Positions 19,447-28,955 of a DNA stretch of 64,000 nucleotides are shown here, in pieces. The DNA comes from Modicisalibacter tunisiensis (GTDB taxonomy: Bacteria > Pseudomonadota > Gammaproteobacteria > Pseudomonadales > Halomonadaceae): assembly GCF_020148005.1 (NCBI RefSeq), contig NZ_JAGXFD010000001.1, positions 2,197,739-2,261,738 on the forward strand. The letters run 5' to 3'. Each line of letters begins with the position of its first letter. The stretch's first letter is position 1. The translations under genes and the position numbers were made by a program. The notes under the pieces were generated by a model. It was not told the DNA's origin and ran no database searches. It saw only the letters and a list, made by a program, of their open reading frames with translations.

Positions 19447-19731
19447 ATGCGCAAGGAACGTGACCCGCAGAGCAGTGACTGGATCTTCACCATCGGCCAC
19501 GAGGAGCTGGTGATCCACCGGCGCTACGAGGTCCTGAGCATCATCAACGATGCCATGCTGGGGATCTGGTTCACCGTCGGCAGCATCTGCTTCTTCTACG
19601 AAGGGACGCTCAAGACGCTGGGCGTCTGGCTGTTCGTGATCGGCAGTGTCCAGCTGCTGATTCGTCCCATGATCCGCCTGCATCGCTACGTATACTTCAA
19701 GCGGATGCCCGATACCGACCAGGACTACTGA
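19447..19731 (+). CDS. YrhK-domain small membrane protein
   Basis: A 94-residue protein of unknown function. It has a charged N-terminus, then two predicted membrane helices (about residues 33-51, NDAMLGIWFTVGSICFFYE, and 56-75, LGVWLFVIGSVQLLIR), and a basic-then-acidic tail ending DTDQDY. The segment HEELVIHRRYEVLSIIND is characteristic of the YrhK-like domain. The ATG at 19447 is preceded by AGGAGGT at 19436-19442. It stands alone after the sthA terminator and converges on the Tus-like gene. Confidence 0.8.
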   Translation: MRKERDPQSSDWIFTIGHEELVIHRRYEVLSIINDAMLGIWFTVGSICFFYEGTLKTLGVWLFVIGSVQLLIRPMIRLHRYVYFKRMPDTDQDY

Positions 19732-19738
19732 CCGCCGC

Positions 19739-20605
19739 TTACCGGCTGCGGTAACGGTAGACGCGCAGGCTGGGCAGGAAGACGTCGTCCTCGAGGCGCT
19801 CGTCGCTGCGCCTGGCCCGGGTCCGGCCTTCCGGCGGGCGGGGCAGCGGCGTGTTGTGGCGTGGCAGCCGGGCGTCCGGGGTCGGGATGAACAGCGGCAG
19901 GGGCAGGTTCATGGCGCGCCGCTCGCGACCGTCGGCGAGCGGCTCGGCGAAGAACAGGTTGGCGCGCATCACCGGCGCCTGCTTCTGCACCTGGGCCAGT
20001 GGTTCGCTCGACGGCAGCCCGGCGAGCCGCTCCAGCTGGATGCGGATATGCGGTGCTTCGCTGTCCATCGTCAGCAGCCGTTGCTCGGCCTCGCGCACGC
20101 TGAGCCGCTTGATCGAGCGGCCGCTCGAGTACCAGGCCAGGCGCACCCGGGACAGCGGGGCGTCGGCGACGGGGATGTGCCGCCAGCACTGCTTGAGATG
20201 CAGGCGGGCCAGCCCCTGGCCGCGCAGGTGCTGGTGCAGGGCCGGGTGGCGGAAGGGCAGCACGGCCTTGGCCTCGGGAATCAGCCCGGCGGCCTGGTCG
20301 CGGATCTCTGCCAGCGTGGCGGCGAACGCGCTCTTGCGGCGGTTGACCTCGCCCACGGCGTCGAGCAGCGCGTCATCGGCGGCGATCAGGCCCACGTAGC
20401 TGCGCGTGACCCGGCCATCCTGGCCGTCGTGATACCAGAAGTCGAAGAGGGCACCCTGCAGCCAGTCGCGATCCGGTGTCGGCGTCTCCAGCGCCCAGGC
20501 CTCGCGAGGCGCGTCGGCGTAGATGTCGAGCAGCCGGTGAGTGGCGTCGATCAACGCATCGAAGGCGACTTCGAGTTCGGCCATCAGCCGGTACTGGGCT
20601 TCCAT
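19739..20605 (-). CDS. tus: Tus-like DNA replication terminus site-binding protein
   Basis: A 288-residue protein resembling E. coli Tus (309 residues), which binds Ter sites and stops forks from one side. Aligned by eye from memory: VRLAWYSSGRSIKRLSVREA with Tus RFGWANKHIIKNLHRDEV; the stretch KQAPVMRANLFF...LPLFIP with VKVQPIARVWY...TPLIALI; and the end FLPSLRVYRYRSR with IIPRLHLYVAD. The C-terminal half is Arg-rich (RTRARRSDERLEDD), fitting DNA binding. The ATG at 20605 has AAGGAG. No E. coli-type Ter core could be found in its promoter, where E. coli keeps TerB. Assignment is likely but rests on eye alignment. Confidence 0.75.
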   Translation of the reverse strand: MEAQYRLMAELEVAFDALIDATHRLLDIYADAPREAWALETPTPDRDWLQGALFDFWYHDGQDGRVTRSYVGLIAADDALLDAVGEVNRRKSAFAATLAEIRDQAAGLIPEAKAVLPFRHPALHQHLRGQGLARLHLKQCWRHIPVADAPLSRVRLAWYSSGRSIKRLSVREAEQRLLTMDSEAPHIRIQLERLAGLPSSEPLAQVQKQAPVMRANLFFAEPLADGRERRAMNLPLPLFIPTPDARLPRHNTPLPRPPEGRTRARRSDERLEDDVFLPSLRVYRYRSR

Positions 20606-20670
20606 CGGTGGCTCCTTTTTATACCGTTATCTTGATGTGCCCAGAATAGCCATTGGGCCATCAGCTGTCA

Positions 20671-20701
20671 CGCCGCCCGCCGGCATGGCGAGCGGGCGGC
20701 G
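20671..20701 (-). terminator. Hairpin downstream of trhO
   Basis: Ten-base perfect stem CGCCGCCCGC / GCGGGCGGCG with an 11-base loop, ten bases after the trhO stop and before the tus promoter. No T-tract follows on the minus strand. Confidence 0.5.
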
Positions 20702-20710
20702 AGCCGTCTA

Positions 20711-21649
20711 TCAGGATTCGACGAGTTCCCGAGGATCACGGCCGATCGGGTGGGGCTCCCGGCGTGCCCTGGCCAGCTCGATCTGGCGCTGGCGCTCGGC
20801 GGCGCGTGCCCGGGTCTTCTCCGAGAGCGAATCCCAGCAGTGCGGGCAGCTCACGCCGGGTTCGTACTTCTCGGACGCCCGGTCGGCCTCGGAGATGGGG
20901 CGGCGGCAGGCATGACACTGGTCGTATTCGCCCTCGCTGAGATCGTGCCGAACGGTCACGCGGTTGTCGAAGACGAAGCAGTCGCCCCGCCACAGTGACT
21001 GTTCTTCGGGGACTTTCTCGAGATAGTTGAGGATGCCGCCCTTGAGGTGGTAGACCTTTTCGAATCCGGCGTCGAGCATGAAGCTCGAGGCCTTCTCGCA
21101 GCGAATGCCGCCGGTGCAGAACATGGCCACCTTCTTGTGGCGGCTGGGGTCGTAGTGCGCCTTGACGTACTCGGGGAACTCGCGGAACGACTTGGTTCGC
21201 GGGTCGACGGCGCCCTCGAAGCTGCCGATTTCCACCTCGTAGTCGTTGCGGGTGTCGATCACCAGCACCTCGGGGTCACTGATCACGTCGTTCCAGCGTT
21301 CGGGATCGACGTAGGTGCCCACCTGGCGGCTGGGATCGACGCCGGGCACGCCGAGGGTGACGATCTCGCGCTTGAGCTTGACCTTGGTGCGATAGAAGGG
21401 GTGCGCCTCGCAGTAGGACTCCTTGTGGTCGAGCCCGGCCAGGCGCGGGTCCGCCTTGAGCCAGGCGAGCAGGGCGTCGATGCCCTCGCGAGGGGCGGAG
21501 ACGGTGCCGTTGATGCCTTCCTCGGCAAGCAGCAGCGTCCCCTTGACGTCGTTGGCCTTCATTACCGCGAGCAGCGGCTCGCGCAGTTCCTGGTAATCGG
21601 TGAGCGTGACGAACTTGTACATCGCCGCCACGACGATGGAATCACTCAT
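20711..21649 (-). CDS. trhO: tRNA uridine(34) hydroxylase TrhO (YceA)
   Basis: A 312-residue rhodanese-family enzyme that makes 5-hydroxyuridine at the wobble position of several tRNAs. An N-terminal acylphosphatase-like domain ([16 protein letters not shown]) is followed by a rhodanese domain with the catalytic Cys in [13 protein letters not shown], then a Cys-rich tail ([17 protein letters not shown]) typical of the long YceA form. The ATG at 21649 follows GGAG; the frame is open to 21724 but without a convincing start. Standard length, probably monocistronic. Confidence 0.92.
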   Translation of the reverse strand: MSDSIVVAAMYKFVTLTDYQELREPLLAVMKANDVKGTLLLAEEGINGTVSAPREGIDALLAWLKADPRLAGLDHKESYCEAHPFYRTKVKLKREIVTLGVPGVDPSRQVGTYVDPERWNDVISDPEVLVIDTRNDYEVEIGSFEGAVDPRTKSFREFPEYVKAHYDPSRHKKVAMFCTGGIRCEKASSFMLDAGFEKVYHLKGGILNYLEKVPEEQSLWRGDCFVFDNRVTVRHDLSEGEYDQCHACRRPISEADRASEKYEPGVSCPHCWDSLSEKTRARAAERQRQIELARARREPHPIGRDPRELVES

Positions 21650-21827
21650 GCAGAAGCTCCAGTCAGTCGTCCGCGTAAAGGACGGTCCGGATGGGTAACA
21701 GGGGCGGTGGACACCGCGCGGCAATATTCTACGGCAAACGGCCGAGGCGTGCAGCGCGGCGGGGTGTCGCTGGGGCAGGACGGGCGATGCCGGAGCCGTC
21801 GCCCGCCAGGAAACGGAAGACGGTCGA

Positions 21828-22727
21828 TCAGCGGTCGCGATAGCGCCGGGTCAGGTCGCCGTAGGCATCGATGCGCCGGTCGCGCAGGTAGGGCCACATG
21901 CGGCGGACATTCTCGCTGCCGCGCATGTCGAGTTCGACCAGCAGGTTCTCGGGCTCGTCGCCGGCATGGGCCAGCAGCTCGCCCTGGGGACCGCAGATGA
22001 AGCTGCCGCCCCAGAAGTCGATGCCGGGCGTGACCTCGCTGTGGTCGGCCTCGTGACCGACCCGGTTGGCCACCAGCACCGGCAGGCCGTTGGCCACACC
22101 GTGAGCGCGCTGGATCAGCGTCCAGGCGTCCTTCTGACGGCCCTTCTCCGGCAGGTCGTCGGGCGGATGCCAGCCGATGGCGGTCGGGTAGAGCAGCAGT
22201 TCGGCGCCGGCCAGCGCCATCAGGCGTGCGGCTTCGGGGTACCATTGATCCCAGCAGACCAGCACGCCGAGCCGGCCCACCGAGGTATCGATGGGCTCGA
22301 AACCCTGTCCGGCATCGGCGTCACCCGGGGTGAAGTAGAACTTCTCGTAGAAGCCGGGGTCGTCGGGGATGTGCATCTTGCGGTAGTGGCCGACCCGACC
22401 GCGGGCCCGGTCCATCACCACGGCGGTGTTATGGTAAACCCCGGCAGCACGCCGCTCGAAGATCGAGCCGACCAGCACGATGTCCAGCTCCCGGGCCAGT
22501 TCGGCCAGGCGTGTGGCGGTGGGGCCGTCCAGGGGCTCGGCCAGGTCGAACAGCTCCGCGTCCTCGTACTGGCAGAAGTAGTGCGTGGCGTGCAGCTCCT
22601 GGAGCAGCACCAGTTCGGCGCCCCGGGCGGCCAGGTCGCGAATGCCGGCTTCGCTGGCGGCCAGGCTGCGCGCCTTGTCGGGCCAGGCGGCCTGCTGGAC
22701 CAGGCCGACCTTGAGGGTCTCTTGCAT
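21828..22727 (-). CDS. aguB: N-carbamoylputrescine amidase
   Basis: A 299-residue nitrilase-superfamily enzyme that hydrolyses N-carbamoylputrescine to putrescine, CO2 and ammonia. The catalytic triad is visible: Glu 44 in [11 protein letters not shown], Lys in [11 protein letters not shown] (about 120) and Cys in [13 protein letters not shown] (about 157). The stretch FYFTPGD and the C-terminal [11 protein letters not shown] match the family. The ATG at 22727 has GAGGAG before it, one base after the aguA stop (TGAGATG), so the two are translated together. Product feeds the polyamine routes encoded at 48-62 kb. Confidence 0.93.
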   Translation of the reverse strand: MQETLKVGLVQQAAWPDKARSLAASEAGIRDLAARGAELVLLQELHATHYFCQYEDAELFDLAEPLDGPTATRLAELARELDIVLVGSIFERRAAGVYHNTAVVMDRARGRVGHYRKMHIPDDPGFYEKFYFTPGDADAGQGFEPIDTSVGRLGVLVCWDQWYPEAARLMALAGAELLLYPTAIGWHPPDDLPEKGRQKDAWTLIQRAHGVANGLPVLVANRVGHEADHSEVTPGIDFWGGSFICGPQGELLAHAGDEPENLLVELDMRGSENVRRMWPYLRDRRIDAYGDLTRRYRDR

Positions 22728-22728
22728 C

Positions 22729-23796
22729 TCAACGCTCCTCTTCAAGTGGCGTCGCGTCGGCGGCGCTCAGGCTGCCTTGCGGTAACTGCATGGTCAGGCA
22801 GTGTAGGCTGCCATGCTGGCGAATCACACTGCGGCAGTCGATGGGCACGATGTCCCGGTCGGGGAAGGCCTCGGCCAGCGCGGCCAGTGCCCGGGCATCG
22901 GCCGGATCGGCGTAGGTGGGCACCAGCACGGCCCCATCGAGAATCAGGAAGTTGGCATAGGTCGCCGGCAGCCGGTGGCCGTCGTCCGGATCGAAGCAGG
23001 GCCGCGGCCAGGGCAGCGGCACCAGTCGGTAGGGCGAGCCGTCGCGCCGGCGCAATGCCTGAAGTTCGCGTTCCATCGCCTGCAGTGCGCCGTGGTGCGG
23101 ATCCTGCGGGTCGTCGCAGCGCACATAGGCGATGGTCCGGGCGTCGCAGAAGCGCGCCAGGGTGTCGATGTGGCTGTCGGTATCGTCGCCCTCGAGATGG
23201 CCGTGACGCAGCCAGAGCACCCGGTCGATGCCGAAGTCCTCGTGCAGGCGCGCCTCGACTGCTGCCCGATCGAGCGTCGGGTTGCGGTTGGGGTTGAGCA
23301 GGCAGGCCTCGGTGGTCAGCAGCGTGCCTTCGCCGTCGGTCTCGATGGCACCGCCCTCGAGCACCAGGTCGCGGGATTCCACCGGAACGGCGAAACAGCC
23401 GGTCTCGGCCAGGCGGCGGGTCAGGGCGTCGTCACGCGCGGCGGGGAACTTGCCGCCCCAGCCGGTGAAACGGTAGTCCAGCAGTACCACGCGACCGTCG
23501 CGCTCGACGGCGATGGGGCCGTGATCGCGGGCCCAGGTGTCGTCGCTGGGGGCCACGGCGAAACGCAGGCGAGCGGCGGCCACGCCGAGGTGCGCGAAGC
23601 GCGTCGTCAGGCGTTCCCGGGTGGCGGTGTCGGCCACCGTGATCAGCACGGCCTGATGGCGGGCGATGGCCACCGTGATGGCTTCCAGCGTCGCCTCGAT
23701 GCACGCCAGCAGGGGCGCCCAGTCGCTCTCGGCGGTGGGCCAGGTAAGCTGAATGGCATCCTGCGGGTGCCATTCGGGGAACAGACGCTGCGTCAT
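22729..23796 (-). CDS. aguA: Agmatine deiminase
   Basis: A 355-residue enzyme of the peptidyl-arginine-deiminase fold that converts agmatine to N-carbamoylputrescine. Motifs: DDTWARDHGPI, GWGGKF, LEGGAIETDGEGTLLTTE, WLRHGHLEGDDTDSHIDT, and the nucleophilic Cys in HGSLHCLTMQLP, where many homologues have GGNIHC. First gene of a two-gene operon with aguB. Divergent from lolC across a 155-base gap. Length is typical. Confidence 0.93.
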   Translation of the reverse strand: MTQRLFPEWHPQDAIQLTWPTAESDWAPLLACIEATLEAITVAIARHQAVLITVADTATRERLTTRFAHLGVAAARLRFAVAPSDDTWARDHGPIAVERDGRVVLLDYRFTGWGGKFPAARDDALTRRLAETGCFAVPVESRDLVLEGGAIETDGEGTLLTTEACLLNPNRNPTLDRAAVEARLHEDFGIDRVLWLRHGHLEGDDTDSHIDTLARFCDARTIAYVRCDDPQDPHHGALQAMERELQALRRRDGSPYRLVPLPWPRPCFDPDDGHRLPATYANFLILDGAVLVPTYADPADARALAALAEAFPDRDIVPIDCRSVIRQHGSLHCLTMQLPQGSLSAADATPLEEER

Positions 23797-23951
23797 GGTG
23801 TCTCCTGAAGCCGAGAACGCGCCCCGGGGGCGGGCGGCGGCATTGTAGATCGCGCCGTGTGCGTTGCAAGCCTTTCGTCGCGTCGGGGCTCGATGCGTCG
23901 GCGCCGAAAAAACCGTACCATGGGTCGCCTGTCGACAAGGAACCGAAGTTG

Positions 23952-25193
23952 ATGCTGGATCGCCTACCTTTTCTGATCGGATTGCGCTATGTGCGCGCCA
24001 AGCGCCGCAATCACTTCATCTCGTTCATCTCGCTGACCTCGATGCTGGGCCTGACGCTGGGCGTGGCGGTGCTGATCCTGGTGCTGTCGGTGATGAACGG
24101 CTTCGACCACGAGCTGCGTACCCGGGTGCTGGGCATGGTGCCCCACACACGCATCGAGAAGCCCGCCGGGATGAGCGACTGGAAGCCGCTCGCCGAGCGG
24201 CTGACCCGACGCAAGCATGTCGTCGCGGCGGCCCCCTACGTGGAACAGCAGGGCATGCTGGCGGCCGGCGGCAACACCCAGGGCGCGCTGGTATGGGGCA
24301 TCCAGCCCGACTACGAGAAGCGCGTGTCGATCATCGACCAGCACATGCAGCAGGGCAGCCTCGATGACCTCAAGCCCGGCGAATGGCACGTCGTGCTCGG
24401 CGATCTGCTGGCACGCAACCTGGGCGTGGGGGTCGGCGATCGGGTGACACTGCTGGTGCCCGAGGCCTCGATCACCCCGGGGGGGGTCTTCCCGCGCATG
24501 AAGCGCTTCACGGTCAGCGGCATCTTCAAGGTCGGCGCCGACCTCGATGCGCGTCTGGCCTATGCCAACATCCAGGACATGCAGAAGCTGGCACGCATGG
24601 GCGACAACGTCGGCGGGCTGCGCCTCGAACTCGACGACCTGTTCCTGGCGGGCAGCGTCACCCAGTCGATCCTCAACGAGCTGGGCTACGGCTATCGCGG
24701 CATGGACTGGACCTACACCCACGGCAACCTGTTCCAGGCGATCCAGATGGAGAAGCGCATGATCGGGCTGCTGCTGATGGTGATCGTCGCCGTGGCGGCC
24801 TTCAACATCGTCTCGACGCTGGTGATGGTGGTGACCGACAAGCACGCCGACATCGCCATCCTGCGCACCATCGGCGCCACGCCGCGCACCATCATGGGCA
24901 TCTTCATCGTCCAGGGGCTGGCCATCGGCCTGATCGGCATCCTCATCGGCGTGGGGCTGGGCATCGCCCTGGCGCTGTCGGTGTCCGACATCATCAGCTG
25001 GTTCGAGTCGGTCACCGGCATCCAGTTCCTGGACCCCAACGTCTACTTCATCAGCTACCTGCCCTCGCGGCTCGAGTGGAGCGACGTGGGCCTCATCGTC
25101 GCCACGGCCTTCGGGCTGAGCTTCCTGTCGACGCTGTATCCCGCCTGGCGGGCGTCACGCGTGCAACCCGCGGAGGTCCTGCGCTATGAGTGA
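23952..25193 (+). CDS. lolC: Lipoprotein-releasing ABC transporter permease, LolC/LolE family
   Basis: A 413-residue inner-membrane permease that extracts mature lipoproteins and hands them to LolA. It has one N-terminal helix (LGVAVLILVLSVMNGF), a large periplasmic domain (about residues 45-265) and three C-terminal helices in the FtsX fold (LLLMVIVAVAAFNIVS onwards). The N-terminus FLIGLRYVRAKRRNHFISFIS is a family hallmark. I start at ATG 23952; the frame is open back to 23859 without a good site. It overlaps lolD by 8 bases. No second permease gene follows, so it may act as a homodimer of the LolF type. Confidence 0.92.
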   Translation: MLDRLPFLIGLRYVRAKRRNHFISFISLTSMLGLTLGVAVLILVLSVMNGFDHELRTRVLGMVPHTRIEKPAGMSDWKPLAERLTRRKHVVAAAPYVEQQGMLAAGGNTQGALVWGIQPDYEKRVSIIDQHMQQGSLDDLKPGEWHVVLGDLLARNLGVGVGDRVTLLVPEASITPGGVFPRMKRFTVSGIFKVGADLDARLAYANIQDMQKLARMGDNVGGLRLELDDLFLAGSVTQSILNELGYGYRGMDWTYTHGNLFQAIQMEKRMIGLLLMVIVAVAAFNIVSTLVMVVTDKHADIAILRTIGATPRTIMGIFIVQGLAIGLIGILIGVGLGIALALSVSDIISWFESVTGIQFLDPNVYFISYLPSRLEWSDVGLIVATAFGLSFLSTLYPAWRASRVQPAEVLRYE

Positions 25194-25908
25194 TCCGGTT
25201 TCTTCCGTCGCCACACCCGACACGGCGGAGCGCGAGGTCATGCTGGCCTGCGCGGGGCTGACCAAGGTCTACCGCGAGGGGCCCCAGGACGTCACCGTGC
25301 TCAACGGGCTCGACCTGTCGGTGCGCGCCGGCGAGCGTGTCGCCGTGGTGGGCAGTTCCGGCTCCGGCAAGACCACGCTGCTCAACCTGCTGGGCGGGCT
25401 CGACCGGCCCACCGCAGGCACGGTGCGGGTCGCCGGCCAGTCGCTGGCCGAGCTGGGCGAGGCGGCCCTGGGGCGTTTCCGCAACCGGCATATCGGCTTC
25501 GTCTACCAGTTTCACCACCTGCTGGCCGAGTTCACCGCCTGCGAGAACGTGGCCCTGCCGTTGATGATCCGGGGCTGGAAACGTCGCGAGGCCCAGCAGC
25601 GGGCCGCCGACATCCTCGAGCGGGTCGGCATGGCGCCACGCGCCGATCACAAGCCCGGCGAACTCTCCGGCGGCGAACGCCAGCGGGTGGCGATCGCCCG
25701 GGCCCTGATCACCGATCCGAGCCTGATGCTGATGGACGAGCCCACCGGCAACCTCGACCAGACCACCGCGGCGAGCATCCTCGGTCTGATGGATGAGCTG
25801 GCGGCGACGGCGGCCTGCGCCTTCGTGGTGGTGACTCACGACCCGGGGCTGGCCGCCCATCAGGATCGGGTGCTGCACCTTGATCTGGGCCACCTGACCG
25901 AGACCTGA
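25186..25908 (+). CDS. lolD: Lipoprotein-releasing ABC transporter ATPase LolD
   Basis: A 240-residue cytoplasmic ATPase that drives lipoprotein release. Walker [10 protein letters not shown] (about 56), Q-loop region [12 protein letters not shown], signature LSGGERQR (about 159), Walker [13 protein letters not shown]. The Q-loop context FQFHHLLPEF is typical of LolD. The first 20 residues are a non-conserved extension. Overlaps the lolC end. Confidence 0.95.
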   Translation: MSDPVSSVATPDTAEREVMLACAGLTKVYREGPQDVTVLNGLDLSVRAGERVAVVGSSGSGKTTLLNLLGGLDRPTAGTVRVAGQSLAELGEAALGRFRNRHIGFVYQFHHLLAEFTACENVALPLMIRGWKRREAQQRAADILERVGMAPRADHKPGELSGGERQRVAIARALITDPSLMLMDEPTGNLDQTTAASILGLMDELAATAACAFVVVTHDPGLAAHQDRVLHLDLGHLTET

Positions 25909-25939
25909 CGGAGGCGGGCCGCGACGGGGCGCCAGAGTC

Positions 25940-26494
25940 TCAGGCGGAAGGCGGTCGTCCGGCGTGGGCCGTCCGGGCCCGCCGCCGGCGGCGCTGGCGA
26001 CGCCGCCAGCTGCGCGCCACGTGCCAGCGCCAGATCAGGCGGATCGCCACGTTGGCCACCACCCCGGTGACCACCGCGGCGACCAGCGAGCCGAGCAGCA
26101 GCGGCGGCAGGATCTCGGCCATCTTGGCGGCGATCCAGTGAGTGCTGAACTGGTCGGGAGCGGGGCGTGCCGGGGTGTTCAGAAGCCAGGCACCCAGCCG
26201 ATAGTTGCCGTAGAAGATCAGCGGCATGGTCAGCGGGTTGGTCAGCCAGACCAGCCCGACCGACAGCGGCAGGTTGCAGCGCAGCAGCCAGGCGCCGGCG
26301 GCGGCGACCACCATCTGGAAGGGCATCGGCAGCAGGGCGCAGAACAGGCCGACCATGAAGGCATTGCCCACCGAGCGGCGGGTCAGCATCCACAGCGTGG
26401 CGTTGCCGATCAGGTGGCTCATGAAACGCAGCGAGCGATTGCGCTGCAGGGTTTCCGGGTGAGGCATGTAGCGCTGGAGAAGACGGCGCGGCAT
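25940..26494 (-). CDS. DUF2062 membrane protein
   Basis: A 184-residue inner-membrane protein of unknown function. Start MPRRLLQRYMPHPETLQ and the central segment GLFCALLPMPFQMVVAA, LVWLTNPLTMPLIFYGNY are DUF2062 hallmarks. Two to three membrane helices are followed by a very basic tail (SWRRRQRRRRRARTAH). The frame begins at ATG 26524, but the ATG at 26494 matches where the family begins. Convergent with lolD and divergent from comEC. The tail may bind anionic lipid or nucleic acid; no role can be assigned. Confidence 0.82.
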   Translation of the reverse strand: MPRRLLQRYMPHPETLQRNRSLRFMSHLIGNATLWMLTRRSVGNAFMVGLFCALLPMPFQMVVAAAGAWLLRCNLPLSVGLVWLTNPLTMPLIFYGNYRLGAWLLNTPARPAPDQFSTHWIAAKMAEILPPLLLGSLVAAVVTGVVANVAIRLIWRWHVARSWRRRQRRRRRARTAHAGRPPSA

Positions 26495-26589
26495 GGTATC
26501 GCTCGCTGTATCGGGTTCGGTCATTATCCATAGTTGGCCCGCCTTCTGCCATGGCCGCGTGTCAGTGAGGAGCGTCGTTCATCGTCTCG

Positions 26590-28917
26590 TTGCACTTCCC
26601 TCGTTTCCCTGGGGCGAGCCTGGCCGCCGGCCTGGCGCTGGCCGCCGTGTCGGGCAGCCTGGCGGGCTGGCTGGCGCTTCCCGGGCTGCCGGAGTTGCTG
26701 GCGCTCGCCGTACTGCTCGCCCTGTCGGCGGGCCGCCACCGGCTGGTTGTGCTGTTGCTGGTGATGGCCCTGACGGCACTGGCGATCGGCGAGGCGCGAC
26801 AAGCGCAGCTGCCCGAGGGGCTGTCGCGCCAGGACCTGCGGGTGAAGGCCACCGTCACCCGGTGGCAGCGCGACGGGTCGCTGGCCCGGCTGCGCCTGGC
26901 CGTCGCGGACTGCCGGCCGCTGGCGGCGGTACGCCCGGCCTGCCGGGACCTCGGGCGGGTGCGGGTCAGCTGGTACGATCCGCCGCCGCTGGCGACGGGC
27001 GACGTCTGGTCCCTGACGCTGCGGCTGCGACCGCCGGCCGGCTTCGCCAATCCTCACACCTTCGACTACGGTGCCTGGCTGTGGCGCGAGGGCATCGGCG
27101 CCACCGGCTATGTGCGTGACGCGCCACCGCCGCGGCGGCTGGCGGACGGCAAGCCCGGGCTGCGTGACGCGGCGCTGGCGCACCTGGATCGCCGGATCGA
27201 CGATCCGCTGACCCGGCGCTGGCTGGGGGCGCTGACCCTGGGGGCTTCCGAGCGGCTGACGGAGGCCGACTGGGCTCTGCTCAATGCCACCGGTACCACG
27301 CATGTCATGGTGATCTCGGGGCTGCACGTGGGGCTCGTCGCGACGCTGATGCTGTGGCTGGCGCGCGGGGCGGCCAGGCTGGTCACGCCCGGCCGCTGGC
27401 GGCTGGCGGTATGGCCCTGGTGGGCGGCGGCGATGGCCGCGGTGGGCTACGGGGGGCTGGCGGGGCTCGAGCCACCCACGCTGCGCGCCATGATCATGAC
27501 CCTGATCGGCCTGTGGGTGGCCAGCGGCCGCCATGCGCCGGGCCCCTGGCAGGGCTGGTGGCTGGCGCTCGCGCTGGTGGTGGCGATCGACCCGCTGTCG
27601 CTGTGGCGACCGGGGCTGTGGCTGTCGTTCACCGCCGTGGCGCTGCTCATCCTGGCCTGGCAGGGGCGCCGACGGCCCGCCGGCTGGCGAGGCTGGTGTC
27701 TGGCTCTGCTGCGTACCCAGCTGCTGCTGTCACCGCTGATGGCGGCGGCCGTGCTGCTCGCCTTCGGTCGCCTGGCGCCGGCGGCGCCCCTGGTCAACCT
27801 GCTGATCGTGCCGCTGGTCGGCAGCCTGCTGGTGCCCCTGGGGCTGGCCGGCTGGGCGGCGGCGCCCGTGCCGCCGCTGGCGTCGCTGTGCTGGCAGGGC
27901 TTCGCCTGGCTGGCCCATGGGCTGCAGGCCGCCCTGGCGGCGATGGCCGACACCGTTCCGCTGTGGGAGCCACCGGGCTGGGCGATCTGGCCGACGGCGC
28001 TGGCGCTGATTCTGGTCACGCTGCTCTGGGCGCTGCCGGGGGTCACGGCGGCGCCCCGCTGGCTGGGCAGCCTGACGCTGGCCGTGCTGGTCGTGACGCT
28101 CACCCCGCCCGACATGGCGAAGGGCCAGTTGCGCCTGCGGGTGCAGGATGTCGGCCAGGGGCAGCTGGTCGAGCTGCGCACGGCCCATCATCGGCTGCTC
28201 TATGATACCGGGCCACGCTTTCGTTCCGGCTTCATGCCGTTGTCCACCCTCTGGCCGGCGGGGCAGCAGTTCGATGCCGTGATCGTCAGCCACGGGGATC
28301 GCGACCATGCCGGCGGCGTCCCCGCGCTGGTGGCCCAGCATGAGGTCGCGCGCTGGTACTCGCCGCTGGCGGACCGGCCGTCGGCCGCTGGCGGGGAGGC
28401 TGATCGTCAGCCCTGTCGGGCCGGGCGTGGATGGCGCTGGGATGGTGTGCGCTTCCGGTTCCTGTGGCCGCGCGGGACGCCCCCCGACAGGCCCCGCAAC
28501 GACCGCTCCTGCGTGCTGCTGGTGACGGCGGCCAACGGCGAGCGGGCCCTGATCAGCGGCGATGCCACCACGGCCGTCGAGGCACGCCTGCTGGATGCCG
28601 TGCCCGAGGGCGTGACGGTGCTGGTGGCCGGGCATCACGGCAGTGCCACCAGTTCGTCGTCGGCCTGGGTGGCGGCGACCCGGCCGCGACAGGTCGTGTT
28701 CAGCGCCGGGCGGGACAATCCCCACGGCCACCCCCGGCCCGCGGTGGTGAGACGCTACCGGCGCGCCGGCAGCTGCCTGTGGAACACGGCGCTGGATGGC
28801 GCGGTGACCCTGTGGCTGGGCGGCGCGCACGCGCCGGCGCTGGCCGTCCGGCGAGCCCTGCCGGGCGGGGTCGAGAGTGTCGAAGGGGGCTGCCATACGG
28901 TAGAATCGCCGCACTGA
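26590..28917 (+). CDS. comEC: ComEC/Rec2-family DNA internalisation protein
   Basis: A 775-residue multispanning protein forming the inner-membrane DNA channel in natural transformation. An N-terminal membrane region and OB-like domain (LRVKATVTRWQRD) are followed by the Competence domain with TTHVMVISGLHVGLV, many helices, then a C-terminal metallo-beta-lactamase domain (QDVGQGQLVEL; VSHGDRDHAGG; VAGHHGSATSSSSAWV). The earliest start in frame is TTG at 26590, with AGGAG rather far upstream, so the exact start is uncertain. No other competence genes are nearby; the gene is widespread in bacteria not known to be transformable. Confidence 0.88.
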   Translation: MHFPRFPGASLAAGLALAAVSGSLAGWLALPGLPELLALAVLLALSAGRHRLVVLLLVMALTALAIGEARQAQLPEGLSRQDLRVKATVTRWQRDGSLARLRLAVADCRPLAAVRPACRDLGRVRVSWYDPPPLATGDVWSLTLRLRPPAGFANPHTFDYGAWLWREGIGATGYVRDAPPPRRLADGKPGLRDAALAHLDRRIDDPLTRRWLGALTLGASERLTEADWALLNATGTTHVMVISGLHVGLVATLMLWLARGAARLVTPGRWRLAVWPWWAAAMAAVGYGGLAGLEPPTLRAMIMTLIGLWVASGRHAPGPWQGWWLALALVVAIDPLSLWRPGLWLSFTAVALLILAWQGRRRPAGWRGWCLALLRTQLLLSPLMAAAVLLAFGRLAPAAPLVNLLIVPLVGSLLVPLGLAGWAAAPVPPLASLCWQGFAWLAHGLQAALAAMADTVPLWEPPGWAIWPTALALILVTLLWALPGVTAAPRWLGSLTLAVLVVTLTPPDMAKGQLRLRVQDVGQGQLVELRTAHHRLLYDTGPRFRSGFMPLSTLWPAGQQFDAVIVSHGDRDHAGGVPALVAQHEVARWYSPLADRPSAAGGEADRQPCRAGRGWRWDGVRFRFLWPRGTPPDRPRNDRSCVLLVTAANGERALISGDATTAVEARLLDAVPEGVTVLVAGHHGSATSSSSAWVAATRPRQVVFSAGRDNPHGHPRPAVVRRYRRAGSCLWNTALDGAVTLWLGGAHAPALAVRRALPGGVESVEGGCHTVESPH

Positions 28918-28955
28918 AATCGGCGTTGCCTTCACGAATCGGGAGACGGGACGCA

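Noticed and set aside
23859-23951. Upstream extension of lolC
   Set aside because: Would add 31 non-hydrophobic residues before the conserved MLDRLPFLIGLRYVR start and lacks a ribosome site.
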